Shown here: positions 47,977 through 58,333 of the stretch, piece after piece | Position numbering within the stretch: the stretch's first letter is position 1 | Layout: every line of letters starts with the position of its first letter | NCBI GenBank assembly: GCA_964452085.1 | Contig: CAYVKL010000003.1 | Span: 1-64,000 of the forward strand | DNA from: Methanobacterium sp964452085 | GTDB taxonomy: Archaea; Methanobacteriota; Methanobacteria; Methanobacteriales; Methanobacteriaceae | DNA length: 64,000 nucleotides | Reading direction: 5' to 3' | Program-made: the position numbers and the translations under genes | The notes under the pieces: generated by a model | What the model was told of the DNA's origin: nothing | Databases searched by the model: none | What the model saw: only the letters and a program-made list of their open reading frames with translations

Positions 47977-49278
47977 ATGAAAATGGCAAAGAAGAATATT
48001 TTAGTTTTCCCTGGCGGGACAGAAATAGGCCTAGAAATATGGAATTCATTGAAAGAATTTAAAGAAGTGGAATTATTTTCAGCGGGAAGTCCAGTTTCCA
48101 ATCACGCCCCTTATGTTTTTAAAAATCACTCAATTATCCCCAATATTCGCGATGAAAAATGGATAGATGTATTGAATGATGTCGTGAAGAAACGTAACAT
48201 CGATTATATATTTCCAGGGTACGATGATGTTTTACTAGCATTATCCCAAAATTCAACGAAAATCAACGCAGAAATTATTACTTCTCCTCTAAATACTTGC
48301 ATAGTTACTAGATCTAAAAGAAAAACCTATGAATTGTTCAGAGGGATACTCCCTGTACCCAAAACTTTTGAAAATATTTCAGAAATAAAAAAATTTCCAG
48401 TGTTTATTAAACCAGATAAAGGTCAGGGATCCCAACATGCTGAAATTGTAAATGATTCCGATACATTAAAATTTATGCTAAAAAATCATTCAGATCTAAT
48501 TATTTTAGAATATTTACCTGGAAAAGAGTACACCATTGACTGTTTCAGCCATAGGAGAAAAGGATTGCTATTTTGTGGTGGTAGAGAAAGAATACGCACC
48601 AAAAATGGCATATCTATGAATAGTAAACCGGTCCCATCGAAAATAAATAAAATTTTTAAAAAATTCGCATTACGCATAACAGATTTATTGGAACTTCATG
48701 GGGCTTGGTTTTTCCAATTAAAACAGGATTCTATAGGGAAATATAAATTATTAGAGATAGCGCCAAGAATAAGTGGGACTATGGCCACACATCGCGTTTT
48801 GGGAGTGAATTTTCCTTTATTAAGTATTTATGAAAAGGAAGGATTTGAAGTAAGCATAATGATTAACGAAAATCATGTTGAAATTGATAGAGCTTTGACT
48901 AACTGTTATAAACATGATATTTATTATAATAAAGTATATGTTGATTTAGATGACACCATTATCGTTAAAAACAAAATTAATACAAATATCGTTAAATTCC
49001 TCTATCAAGCAATAAATGAAGGTTGTCAAATCATATTAATCAGTAAAACTGTTAATGATATTGAATCCTATTTAAAAAAATGGAAACTCGAATGCATTTT
49101 TGATGAAGTCATTATATTAAAAAAAGAGGATTGCAAAGCTAATTATATTAATCCTAAAAATGCGATTTTTATTGATGACAGCTTTAGCGAGCGCGAATCA
49201 GTTTTTTTAGAGCATCATATCCCCACATTTGACTCTAGCATGATAGAAATCTTAATAGATTTTAAGGTTGGAAAATGA
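47977..49278 (+). CDS. ATP-grasp ligase fused to HAD phosphatase
   Basis: Residues 1 to about 310 form a CarB-like ATP-grasp enzyme: ILVFPGGTEIGLEI, then FPVFIKPDKGQGSQHAEI (ATP lysine), LIILEYLPGKEYTIDCFS, and LLEIAPRISGTMATHR (metal-binding Glu and Arg). Residues about 315-433 are a complete HAD-like domain with YVDLDDTIIV (nucleophile and acid Asp), ILISKT and AIFIDDSFSERE. ATP-grasp enzymes join a carboxylate to an amine or similar through an acyl phosphate. The role of the phosphatase half is unknown. The frame opens with GTG 47968 and ATG 47977 or 47983 are likely starts. It overlaps the next gene as ATGA. Confidence 0.82.
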   Translation: MKMAKKNILVFPGGTEIGLEIWNSLKEFKEVELFSAGSPVSNHAPYVFKNHSIIPNIRDEKWIDVLNDVVKKRNIDYIFPGYDDVLLALSQNSTKINAEIITSPLNTCIVTRSKRKTYELFRGILPVPKTFENISEIKKFPVFIKPDKGQGSQHAEIVNDSDTLKFMLKNHSDLIILEYLPGKEYTIDCFSHRRKGLLFCGGRERIRTKNGISMNSKPVPSKINKIFKKFALRITDLLELHGAWFFQLKQDSIGKYKLLEIAPRISGTMATHRVLGVNFPLLSIYEKEGFEVSIMINENHVEIDRALTNCYKHDIYYNKVYVDLDDTIIVKNKINTNIVKFLYQAINEGCQIILISKTVNDIESYLKKWKLECIFDEVIILKKEDCKANYINPKNAIFIDDSFSERESVFLEHHIPTFDSSMIEILIDFKVGK

Positions 49279-49817
49279 GTGAAAAAACCGTTTCAATTAG
49301 CAATTTAGATAAAAAGCATTACAGGACAATTAGAAAAAATATTAAGAGGTTTTTAATTGAAAGTTCTGCTAAATACGATAAGAAAGAAATTTTTATTTTA
49401 GACATAGCTCCTCAAATACATGAAGATGCGTCTAACTATTTCAATAAAGCAACTGTGAAGACATTAGACATTAACCCCAGTTCAGGTGCAGACTATATTG
49501 CGGATATTACACATCAAAATAAGAGATTGGAAAATGAGAAGTTTGACATAATTATCTGCACCGAAGTATTAGAGCATACATTAAATCCCTTCAAAGCCAT
49601 GGAAGAAATTTTTAGGTTGCTTAAAAAAGATGGAATTTTACTTCTAAGTGTTCCATTTAATTTTAGAATACATGGACCTTTACCAGATTGTTGGCGTTTT
49701 AGTGAACATGGCCTCAGAGAACTTTTAAAAAAGTTTATTATAATCAAGATAGATTCCATTGAAACGCCCAAACGTGATTTAATGCCCATTCACTACACAG
49801 TTATCGCGAAAAAATAA
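49275..49817 (+). CDS. SAM-dependent methyltransferase (Methyltransf_11 type)
   Basis: A 180-residue class I methyltransferase with a shortened motif I (ILDIAPQIHED), VKTLDINPSSGADYIADI, FDIIICTEVLEHTLNPFKAMEEI and LLKKDGILLLSVPF. The late segment HGPLPDCWRFSEHGLREL is typical of glycan or sugar O-methyltransferases in polysaccharide clusters. The glycine-rich loop is not G-x-G-x-G (DIAPQIH), so SAM binding may be atypical. It is translationally coupled to the ATP-grasp/HAD gene. Confidence 0.78.
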   Translation: MSEKTVSISNLDKKHYRTIRKNIKRFLIESSAKYDKKEIFILDIAPQIHEDASNYFNKATVKTLDINPSSGADYIADITHQNKRLENEKFDIIICTEVLEHTLNPFKAMEEIFRLLKKDGILLLSVPFNFRIHGPLPDCWRFSEHGLRELLKKFIIIKIDSIETPKRDLMPIHYTVIAKK

Positions 49818-49829
49818 CTAAATGATACT

Positions 49830-50951
49830 ATGAGTATAAAATTCTTAAATCTACTGCAAAAATTAGCTTTAAAATCTATTTCCATCTTTACTAAACCTTT
49901 TAAAGAACACCGAATAAAAAAATATCAAAAAACCTTGCTACTAAAAAATGAAAAAACCTCTAAAAGTTTAATAATTTTTTTAACATCGGGATATGATATG
50001 GTCAATGGAGGCATCCTCTCTATAAACTCAATTTATGATGAAACTAAACAACTCAAATATTTACACAATTCTAATGTCCTTTTATGTACAGTTCCTGGAG
50101 AACCTCTTTTATTAAAATATACAAAATTTAAAAATCAGAATTATATTCATAATTTTCCAGATGTTTTATCATATTTCAAGGATTTAAACAACTTGATGAT
50201 TCATATACCTGAATATGCTTGTGATGCATTTTTAAAAAATATTTCTAAAAAAGAATTTTCAATTTTAGACAACATTGAGAATTTACAAGTGAATATATTA
50301 ATACAAAATATTGATGTTGCAATGGAGAATTTCAAGTATATTCAAAATGTTGTAAATAGATTTAAAAAAGTTACATGTACGACGGCCCACGAAAATTATT
50401 CAACCATTGAAAATCGTCAGAAATTTGGCATTCCATTGCATAAACTTTCAGTGTATGTCAGTCCGGAACAATACAATTATAAAAACTACAATGAAAAAAA
50501 AGATCTACTAATAGTTTCCCATGATGAACATTCGATGAAAAAAAAAGTTCTCAGATCGCTTGAAAAGAAATTACCCCACATTCAAATTCAAGTTATAAAA
50601 AATATGACTTATAACGAATTTAAAACAATTATATCTGATGCAAAATGGGCTTTAACATTTGGAGAGGGGTTAGACGGTTATTTTGTAGAACCAATTTTTA
50701 GTGGAGGAATCAGTTATAGCGTTTATAATCCGCGGTTTTTTACAAATGACTTTTCATCATTAGAAACCGTTTATTCGAATTATGAAGAATTAATGAAAAA
50801 AATGCCACAAGATTTACAAAAATTAAATAACAAAAAATCCTTTGAAATTTATCAAAAACAACAACTTCTCCTTTGCTCCAAATACTATGATCATCAAGAA
50901 TACCTAAAAAACTTAAAACTGTTTTATCAAGGAGATTATACCTACAAATAA
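49830..50951 (+). CDS. Probable GT-B-fold protein of the surface locus, unrecognised family
   Basis: The 373-residue protein has a basic N-terminal helix, then IIFLTSGYDMVNGGILSINSI, which resembles the Gly-rich first loop of GT-B glycosyltransferases. A Rossmann-like DLLIVSHDEHSMKKKVL region and a late SDAKWALTFGEGLDGYFVEPIFSGGIS, where the E-P-x-F-S-G-G stretch is placed like the donor-binding E-x7-E region, follow. No membrane segments are seen. It follows the methyltransferase by 12 bases. I do not recognise a defined family, so glycosyltransferase is a fold-level guess. Confidence 0.5.
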   Translation: MSIKFLNLLQKLALKSISIFTKPFKEHRIKKYQKTLLLKNEKTSKSLIIFLTSGYDMVNGGILSINSIYDETKQLKYLHNSNVLLCTVPGEPLLLKYTKFKNQNYIHNFPDVLSYFKDLNNLMIHIPEYACDAFLKNISKKEFSILDNIENLQVNILIQNIDVAMENFKYIQNVVNRFKKVTCTTAHENYSTIENRQKFGIPLHKLSVYVSPEQYNYKNYNEKKDLLIVSHDEHSMKKKVLRSLEKKLPHIQIQVIKNMTYNEFKTIISDAKWALTFGEGLDGYFVEPIFSGGISYSVYNPRFFTNDFSSLETVYSNYEELMKKMPQDLQKLNNKKSFEIYQKQQLLLCSKYYDHQEYLKNLKLFYQGDYTYK

Positions 50952-50966
50952 TCTAAATTCAATTAA

Positions 50967-52064
50967 TTATATAATAGAAACTATTTTGTTAATGATTTCA
51001 TCAACAATCTCTAATTTCAGTTCGGGGTAGATCGGCAGGCACAAAATCCTCCCCGAAATGTCAGAAGCTTTTTTCAAGTTGTATTTTTGAACCAGGTCTA
51101 CATTAAAACTCTTAAAATATTCGTATTCTGCTGTTAAAGGATAAAAATATTTACGGCAGTTAACACCAATTTTTAATAGTTGACTATACACATCATCTCT
51201 AACATTTCCATTTTCAAAACAAACAGGCATGTAAGAGTAATTATATTTCGATGCAGTAATTTTCTGGAAAATAACGCCATTTTCATTTGAAAGATTATTT
51301 AAATAGTAATGATATATTTTTTTTCTCTTTCTTATATTCTGATTTATATTTTTTAGGTTGCATAATCCCATCGCAGCCTGAAATTCATTCATCTTCGCAT
51401 TTATTCCTGGAATGATTACTTGTTCCTCCGATATAATACCATGATTACGCATTAATTTTATTTTTTCGATATAATCTCCACCGGGGTTTGTTATAGCACC
51501 CCCTTCAATAGTATTGAATATTTTTGTAGCATGAAAACTTAAAGTTGAAATATCACCATATTCTAAAACAGACTTTTTATCGTATTCAACCCCAAAAGCA
51601 TGGGCAGCATCATAGATTAACTTTAATGAATAATCATCAGCAATCTGTTGTAACTCATTTAAGTCACAAGGATTTCCATATACATGAACTGCAAGTATTG
51701 AACTTGTCTTATCTGTTATTTTTTTTTCAACATCATTAGGATCGATGTTAAAAGTTTCTTCATTGATATCGGCAAAGACCGGTTTTAACCCATCCCATAA
51801 AATAACATTAGTTGTTGCAGAGAATGTAAATGGAGTTGTAATTACCTCCCCCTTAACGTTAAGGGCTTTTAACGCTAGTTGGATGGCTAATGTCCCATTA
51901 GTAACCGCTGCTAAATTATCAATCTTTAAATAATCTCTTAATTTAATTTCAAGAAGTTTTAAAAGTTCACCATCATTTGTTAACCATCCTTTTTCCCAAA
52001 TATGTTGTAAATATTTCATATATTCCTCAATTTCGGGAATATCAGCTTTTGTAACGTTGATCAT
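50967..52064 (-). CDS. DegT/DnrJ/EryC1/StrS sugar aminotransferase
   Basis: The 365-residue PLP enzyme has the family marks WLTNDGE near the N-terminus, AVTNGTLAIQLAL, TTPFTFSATTNVILW, LIYDAAHAFGVEY (Asp152 to the PLP ring) and STLSFHATKIFNTIEGGA with Lys181 as Schiff-base lysine. The later RNHGI and NAKMNEFQAAMG motifs are also present. It would convert a keto sugar nucleotide to an amino sugar. A GGTG site precedes ATG. The acyltransferase at 39891 could use its product. Confidence 0.9.
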   Translation of the reverse strand: MINVTKADIPEIEEYMKYLQHIWEKGWLTNDGELLKLLEIKLRDYLKIDNLAAVTNGTLAIQLALKALNVKGEVITTPFTFSATTNVILWDGLKPVFADINEETFNIDPNDVEKKITDKTSSILAVHVYGNPCDLNELQQIADDYSLKLIYDAAHAFGVEYDKKSVLEYGDISTLSFHATKIFNTIEGGAITNPGGDYIEKIKLMRNHGIISEEQVIIPGINAKMNEFQAAMGLCNLKNINQNIRKRKKIYHYYLNNLSNENGVIFQKITASKYNYSYMPVCFENGNVRDDVYSQLLKIGVNCRKYFYPLTAEYEYFKSFNVDLVQKYNLKKASDISGRILCLPIYPELKLEIVDEIINKIVSII

Positions 52065-52194
52065 AATGCACCAAAAGTTTTAGAAAATTCATATCATTTA
52101 TTATTCGTGTCGAATTAATACTTTTTATAACTCTCATATTCAAGTGCTATTTATTGAAAAATTATTATTCTTCTATGACCCTGAATAAATGACA

Positions 52195-53379
52195 TTAAAG
52201 TTTTTTAAACCCATATATCTTAATATATTTATTAGCTATATTGTCCCAACCAAATTTGTTTAAAATTGATTTATATCCCTTTCCAGATATATTATCACTA
52301 AGTTTTTTATCCTCAATAAAGTTCAATATACTATTTTTTAATAACTCACTATTTTTCTGTTTTACTAAAAACCCATTGTTGCCATCTTCAATAATATCCG
52401 GTATACCACCAACATCAGACCCAATAACCGGCAACCCACAAGCCATTGCCTCCAACAACACCACACCTAACCCTTCAGTATTCCCCTGTGAATCCACAAT
52501 GGAAGGCAGGACAAATAGATCTGCAGAATTGTACATCATAAGCAAGTTTTCATCAGAAACATTCTTAATAATTTCTACCTTATCTCCAAGGCCCAGTTCA
52601 CGAATTAATGATTTCAATTTAGATTCTAATGGCCCAGATCCTACAATTTTCAACCTAACATTTTCATGTTCCTTTAAAACATGAGGCATGGCACGTATAA
52701 GGTATTCAAATCCTTTTCTTTCAATTAAATATCCAACCGATAGTATTTGGAAAATAGTTTCATCTTTATAAACATCTAATGGTCTGAAAAAATCAGTGTC
52801 CACTCCGAAGGGTATTACATCAATCTTTTCATCGTCCAGGCCTGCTTCCAGACAGAACTTACGGGTTGCGGTACTGTTTGTAATGGTTTTAGAAGAATTA
52901 TTTACCAACCAACGAAGAGCAAACAGCATATGATATCGTTTGGAAAGATGCACTTCTTCTCCATGTATTGTGTTGACATAAGGAATTCCATAAATTTTTT
53001 TAAGGAATATAGCCCCTAAACCGTTGGGAATAGGCCACTGCACATGTATAACATCCATTTTTTTAAGTTTACGCAGCGAGTAAAAAACATTGAAGAAAAG
53101 GAATGTTAAAACCTGAAATTTAACTAAAAACCCCCCTTTAACATTATCAATCATCCCTGCTCTTCCGGATAGCTTTTCAAATCTTCGGGGGTAGAAATAG
53201 TGGAATCTTTCCACATGGACCCCTTCAAGGACATATTCCGTTTGCCTGCCTGTGAAGGGTGCAAGTATATGAACTTCATGTCCTTTCTTGACAATCTCTT
53301 TCATTAACCTGTGAACGAATATACCATGAGGATCATCCTCAAAATCAGGGTAAGCAGAAGTTATGACTCCTATTTTTAT
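52195..53379 (-). CDS. GT4 glycosyltransferase, apparently starting at ATA
   Basis: The first ATG (53304) begins at KEIVKKGHEVHILAPFTG, which is already 25 residues into a normal GT4 protein. Upstream in the same frame the sequence encodes KIGVITSAYPDFEDDPHGIF, the usual N-terminus, back to an ATA at 53379 preceded by GGTG at a normal distance. No ATG, GTG or TTG is available there. The C-terminal donor site is intact: LSVGYLIERKGFEYLI, VGSGPLESKL, FVLPSIVDSQGNTEGLGVVLLE cut at the E-x7-E motif, and GSDVGGIPDII. Either ATA is used, or an ATG was mutated or misread. The length would be about 394 residues. Confidence 0.82.
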   Translation of the reverse strand: MKIGVITSAYPDFEDDPHGIFVHRLMKEIVKKGHEVHILAPFTGRQTEYVLEGVHVERFHYFYPRRFEKLSGRAGMIDNVKGGFLVKFQVLTFLFFNVFYSLRKLKKMDVIHVQWPIPNGLGAIFLKKIYGIPYVNTIHGEEVHLSKRYHMLFALRWLVNNSSKTITNSTATRKFCLEAGLDDEKIDVIPFGVDTDFFRPLDVYKDETIFQILSVGYLIERKGFEYLIRAMPHVLKEHENVRLKIVGSGPLESKLKSLIRELGLGDKVEIIKNVSDENLLMMYNSADLFVLPSIVDSQGNTEGLGVVLLEAMACGLPVIGSDVGGIPDIIEDGNNGFLVKQKNSELLKNSILNFIEDKKLSDNISGKGYKSILNKFGWDNIANKYIKIYGFKKL

Positions 53380-53408
53380 GTTAACACCACTAAATCGTTT
53401 TCAATTTG

Positions 53409-55091
53409 TTATCCTACTCTTTTAAATATAGTTACTTTACCAAATCTTCCAATTGCTTGATAATTTGTGAAATTCATTCCTCCCCATACACACAAGTAAT
53501 AATCAGGACTTATACTATTAAGCTCATTATTTAAAGCCATTTTATCCTCTGGGGTGAAATTGTGGTCTTTAATACCTTGATATAATTTCTGATTGTCCTT
53601 AAACATTGGCATTTTACCTACATTCATCTGCAAGTACCAGGCAAAGTAGGGCCAGTAATCAGCATAAACTACTTTAGTTTTTAAGTCTGGATCATTATTC
53701 TTAAGCCATCCGCTGGCATCCGAGACATCTTGATTGAAGATTTTATTTTTTTGATTAACATTTTCTATTTCTGAAAGTTGCACTGCAACCGATGACAACA
53801 TCAATATCGTTAAAAGCACCGAAAACAGGTATAACGTCAAATTTTTCTTTTTAAACTTTAATTCTAATTTTTGAGTGAAAAAATTTAGTCCACGTGTCAG
53901 GAAATAAGCGATTGGAGCTGCCATGGTAATGAAATACCTGTGATCCTTGGCAACATATACACTTTGAAATATGAAAAATGCCATGAACCATGAAAAGAAA
54001 AGTAAATCCAATCTAATATCAAATTCCAGATCATGCGATACACTATACGCTATTAGAGTAATTATAAAGAAAAATATCTCACTTATCATGTAATGTATCT
54101 TTCCAAAAGTGAATGTAAAAATAGCTAATAAAATCAAGATAAAAATTAATTTAACCTTTATTCCGGTTTTTAAATTTTTCAGGGATGTTACAAAATTATT
54201 GATAGTATTTGAAGACCATTTACCCTTATTTTTGTATGCACAAAGGATTATGGCAAATAAGGTGAAAAATACGATTGTCCAAGATGTCAATCCAACATAA
54301 TATGGCATTTTTTTAAGGTAATATAGTAAATCTGGATTGTAGGCAAAGTGTATTGTGCTCCCAGAACTACTGGAAGTTCCTAAAAAGTCCAGAAATGGAT
54401 AAAATGCATTGCCAAATTTTGCATTGAAAAAGATAAAAAGGGGAAGCAAAACCAGAGTCCCTAAAAACATACCTATTATAATATTTCTGGGATTTTTAAT
54501 TTCATTTCTAGATGTAATAATGTAGGCAAATATGGGAAAAATAATGAGGGCCATATTAAAGCGTGTTAAGAAAGCCATCATGGCTACCGGAAATGCTAAG
54601 TAAAAAAATCTAGAATTCTTTTTAACACCTAAAAATGTGAGATACATGGCCCATATAGTAATAGAAACACTTGAAACGTCAGTAAGACCAGCTCCTGCGA
54701 AAGTAACAATTATGGGGAATGTTGCGAAAAGTAAACTACCAACAAAACTAATAATCGCATTAAAACGTTCTTTTAAGAAAAGGTAAAGTCCGATGCATCC
54801 TGCAATGTATATAAGTCCATCAATAATTGAGATAATTCCAACAGGCATGCCATCAAAACGGAAATATATGGAAGTTAAAAAGGATAATAATGGTGGTCGG
54901 AGAAGATCTGTATATCCTATGGATTTACCGGCAAATAAAGCTGCATTTGCAAGGAAATCAAAACCATCGAATTCCGGGCCAACAACTAACTGAATATTTA
55001 CACGAAAATAAGTTATTATACTGACAGTTAATATTAGAAGAACTAAAAAAACCAACTTGGAATTTTTATATTCAAATTTTTCTGCACCCAT
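53409..55091 (-). CDS. GT39/PMT_2-like membrane glycosyltransferase (paralogue C)
   Basis: The 560-residue paralogue shows GPEFDGFDFLANAALFAG, then DLLRPPLLSFLTS, FLTRFNMALIIFP, the MAAPIAYFLTRGL segment, and the C-terminal VYADYWPYFAWYLQMNVGKMP cut at the helix. About 12 membrane segments are expected. GGTGATTTCAAT before ATG 55091 is a good start. The C-terminal outer domain ends in FGKVTIFKRV, as in the other copies (ILYERVK, TLYERKR). It is the closest relative of paralogue D, with yjjX between them. Confidence 0.8.
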   Translation of the reverse strand: MGAEKFEYKNSKLVFLVLLILTVSIITYFRVNIQLVVGPEFDGFDFLANAALFAGKSIGYTDLLRPPLLSFLTSIYFRFDGMPVGIISIIDGLIYIAGCIGLYLFLKERFNAIISFVGSLLFATFPIIVTFAGAGLTDVSSVSITIWAMYLTFLGVKKNSRFFYLAFPVAMMAFLTRFNMALIIFPIFAYIITSRNEIKNPRNIIIGMFLGTLVLLPLFIFFNAKFGNAFYPFLDFLGTSSSSGSTIHFAYNPDLLYYLKKMPYYVGLTSWTIVFFTLFAIILCAYKNKGKWSSNTINNFVTSLKNLKTGIKVKLIFILILLAIFTFTFGKIHYMISEIFFFIITLIAYSVSHDLEFDIRLDLLFFSWFMAFFIFQSVYVAKDHRYFITMAAPIAYFLTRGLNFFTQKLELKFKKKNLTLYLFSVLLTILMLSSVAVQLSEIENVNQKNKIFNQDVSDASGWLKNNDPDLKTKVVYADYWPYFAWYLQMNVGKMPMFKDNQKLYQGIKDHNFTPEDKMALNNELNSISPDYYLCVWGGMNFTNYQAIGRFGKVTIFKRVG

Positions 55092-55174
55092 ATTGAAATC
55101 ACCGAAATATTACTGTCTTTGGTGAATATTATATAACTAAACTGGTTTATTAACTGATAGTTAGTTAAACACCA

Positions 55175-55699
<525 letters not shown>

Positions 55700-55806
55700 C
55701 TACCATTGCCCCCATCTATCACATCAAATTTGAGAGTTATTCAAATGAATATTCCTGATATTCATCCTAATAGCAGGATTTGCTTAAGAATTCCCATTTC
55801 ATATGA

Positions 55807-57522
55807 CTATTTAACTCTTTCATACAATATAAAGTCGTTTACCTGTTTAATTAACTTGTAGTTAGTCAAATTCAAACCAGCCCTTCTTGAAAAGTAATAA
55901 TCAGCTTTATTATCATCTAATTGACGATTGTAGGCCATCATATCTTCTTTAGTAAAGTTATAATTCTGGGCCCCTGTAAAAAGTACTTGATTATCTCTGA
56001 AACTGGGCATTCTGCTTATATTCCTTTTTAAGTTCCATGCAGTGTAGGGCCAATAATCTGAATATATCACTTTTGTTTTATATTCCGGGTCATAATCAAT
56101 TAAGAATGTACTTAGATTTACCGAATTGTCATTCATCTCTTTCAGATATACATTTGTTTCAGGTATAGTTGGTAAATAAGCAAACACTGAGAGAAGGGTT
56201 AATAATATCAGGATTCCTCCAGATAATTGTACAATGCTTATTTTTTTAATTTTGAACTTAAATTGAGATGTTACCAGTGCAAATCCACGCATAAGGAAGT
56301 AAGCAATGGCTGGTGCCATTGCAATTAGGTATCTGAAGTCTTTTATAACATATACACTGTGGAATATGAAAAAAGCCATGAACCATGATAAAAATAAGAA
56401 ATCATATTCTAAATTCGTGAATTTATAGATTTTCAGTAATTCATAAAGGCAGAATAAAAAACAAAAGAATAGTAGTTCACTTATTATATAGTGAACATTT
56501 TGCAGAGTCAATATGAATATTAAAGCCAATAATAGAGAAAGGAATAATTTAATCTTTCCATTATTTTCAAACAATAAATTCAGTTTATCTGCTAATAATT
56601 TCCTGTATTCAGTTTTTGTCTGTTTACTCTTCATTTTTCTAAATAAAGAAGAAATAATTCCAATAATAATGAATATGACAACATATAATCCTTCAGGCCA
56701 TGTCCATTGTGGAATTAACTTTGCATAATAGAAAAAGTCGGTGTTATAACAGAAAACCATAGAAGAAGCAGAACTGTCTGCAATGGAAGAAGAACTGCTT
56801 TTAAAAAAGTCTAAAAACACATATAATGGATTTTCAAAATTCATAGCAAAAAATATTGCGAAGGGGGAAATAACCAAAATAGAGATTAATATTCCTATTA
56901 AAATGTCTTTTACACTTTCAATCTCATCTTTATTCATTAAAATGTAAAGAAATACAGGGAATATCACTAATGCCGTGGAAAACCGGGTGAAAAATGCTAT
57001 CATTAATATTGGAAATGCTAAATAAAAAAATCTGGTATCCTTTTTAACTGCCATAACTGTGAATAACAAACCCCCTAAAGCTATACAAATACTAGGTAAG
57101 TCCGTAAGGCCCCTTGCAACGAACATAAGCGTTATTGGGAATGATACGAACAATAATGCACCTAAAAAGCTGGTGACATTATCAAAACGTAATTTGAACA
57201 ATATATAAAGCCCAATTGAGCCTAAAATAAATATTATCCCATCAATTAACATAATTGGCCAGATAACCAGACCATCCATTCTAAAATATAATGAAGTTAA
57301 AATCGACATTACTGGGGGACGTATAAGGTCAAAATAACCTATACTTTTACCTGAAAATAATGCTGCATCAGCTAACAAATCATAAGTATCCCATATAGGC
57401 CCCATATCCATGTTAATTCGAAAACATGAATATGTTATATAAATCACTGCGAAAGTGAATAATAAGAGTGAAAGAACACTTTTACGGTTATTTTTAATCA
57501 TTTCGGAGTAGATTTTTATCAA
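55807..57522 (-). CDS. GT39/PMT_2-like membrane glycosyltransferase (paralogue D)
   Basis: The 571-residue paralogue has MGPIWDTYDLLADAALFSG, then DLIRPPVMSILTS, FFTRFSTALVIFP, MAPAIAYFLMRGF, and the C-terminal YSDYWPYTAWNLKRNISRMP, then YYFSRRAGLNLTNY. No ATG lies at the N-terminus. TTG 57522 after GGTGATTTT is the likely start, and the ATG at 57501 is an alternative. The large outer loop near residues 235-255 is Ser-rich. It probably uses a lipid-linked sugar on the outer face like its relatives. Confidence 0.8.
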   Translation of the reverse strand: MIKIYSEMIKNNRKSVLSLLLFTFAVIYITYSCFRINMDMGPIWDTYDLLADAALFSGKSIGYFDLIRPPVMSILTSLYFRMDGLVIWPIMLIDGIIFILGSIGLYILFKLRFDNVTSFLGALLFVSFPITLMFVARGLTDLPSICIALGGLLFTVMAVKKDTRFFYLAFPILMIAFFTRFSTALVIFPVFLYILMNKDEIESVKDILIGILISILVISPFAIFFAMNFENPLYVFLDFFKSSSSSIADSSASSMVFCYNTDFFYYAKLIPQWTWPEGLYVVIFIIIGIISSLFRKMKSKQTKTEYRKLLADKLNLLFENNGKIKLFLSLLLALIFILTLQNVHYIISELLFFCFLFCLYELLKIYKFTNLEYDFLFLSWFMAFFIFHSVYVIKDFRYLIAMAPAIAYFLMRGFALVTSQFKFKIKKISIVQLSGGILILLTLLSVFAYLPTIPETNVYLKEMNDNSVNLSTFLIDYDPEYKTKVIYSDYWPYTAWNLKRNISRMPSFRDNQVLFTGAQNYNFTKEDMMAYNRQLDDNKADYYFSRRAGLNLTNYKLIKQVNDFILYERVK

Positions 57523-57671
57523 AAAATCACCATATCCCTAGAGAAAGCGAATTAACACGTGAAAAGATTCTAGAAAAATATACGAATTGTTTTTAAAGTC
57601 ACTGCGAGAGTTAATGTATTAATTATTATTTTAGTCTTCTTATGTTCATTTAATATTCTATTTATAATGAA

Positions 57672-58133
57672 TCAATCTTTAATAACTTTACCACGGGAGT
57701 CAATTTCTCCTTTTCGTATTCTGGTGGATGATATTGGTTTTCCGTCTTGTGCTAAAACCATGCCTATGGTTATTATATCCAAGGGTTTCAAGCCATTGCC
57801 TTTACGTATCTGGTTAATTATTTGGGCTGTTGGTTCTGTTTCTGGACTTACCACAATGGCATCGATGGATTTATCATTCACAGTAGGACCATATGGTTCC
57901 TCAAGACGTGCTAAAAGGTAATTTGATCTGTCTTCTAGAAGAGAATTCAGGTTAGACATTCGAACATTACATGGTTCGATTTCTCCTTTCATACCTCCAA
58001 ATTCATCGGAAGTTACTCCAATTAGCACATTATCCCCTATTTGGAATGCTTTTTCAATTAACAACCGGTGCCCTGCATGAAATTTGTCGAAAGTGCCTCC
58101 AACTGCAACTTTGTCGTATTTTTTCTGTGTCAT
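57672..58133 (-). CDS. coaD: Phosphopantetheine adenylyltransferase, archaeal type
   Basis: The enzyme transfers AMP from ATP to 4'-phosphopantetheine in coenzyme A synthesis. The nucleotidyltransferase motif VAVGGTFDKFHAGH and the late ISSTRIRKGEID are both present, with VSPETEPTAQIIN between them. The open frame extends upstream to 58226, but the family start and an AAGGA site favour ATG 58133 (MTQKKYDKVAVGG), giving about 153 residues. The gene stands alone on the minus strand, divergent from the radical SAM gene. Confidence 0.9.
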   Translation of the reverse strand: MTQKKYDKVAVGGTFDKFHAGHRLLIEKAFQIGDNVLIGVTSDEFGGMKGEIEPCNVRMSNLNSLLEDRSNYLLARLEEPYGPTVNDKSIDAIVVSPETEPTAQIINQIRKGNGLKPLDIITIGMVLAQDGKPISSTRIRKGEIDSRGKVIKD

Positions 58134-58333
58134 TATATTAATCCTTATTAAATGTATTTTTGAAAGAAATGTTATGCTGTATATGTTAGATAATTCTGAT
58201 TCATTATTATTTGAGATTATTGACAACTAATGATTCATATTAATTTTAGATATTTAGATAATTATAATTCAATTATTAAGTTGAATTATTTAGATATCTT
58301 GATTATATTTACTAGGGAGAGATAATAATAACT

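Noticed and set aside
57672..58226. N-terminal 31-residue extension of CoaD
   Set aside because: The extension is not part of the family, and a ribosome-binding site precedes ATG 58133, so the longer frame is most likely untranslated leader.
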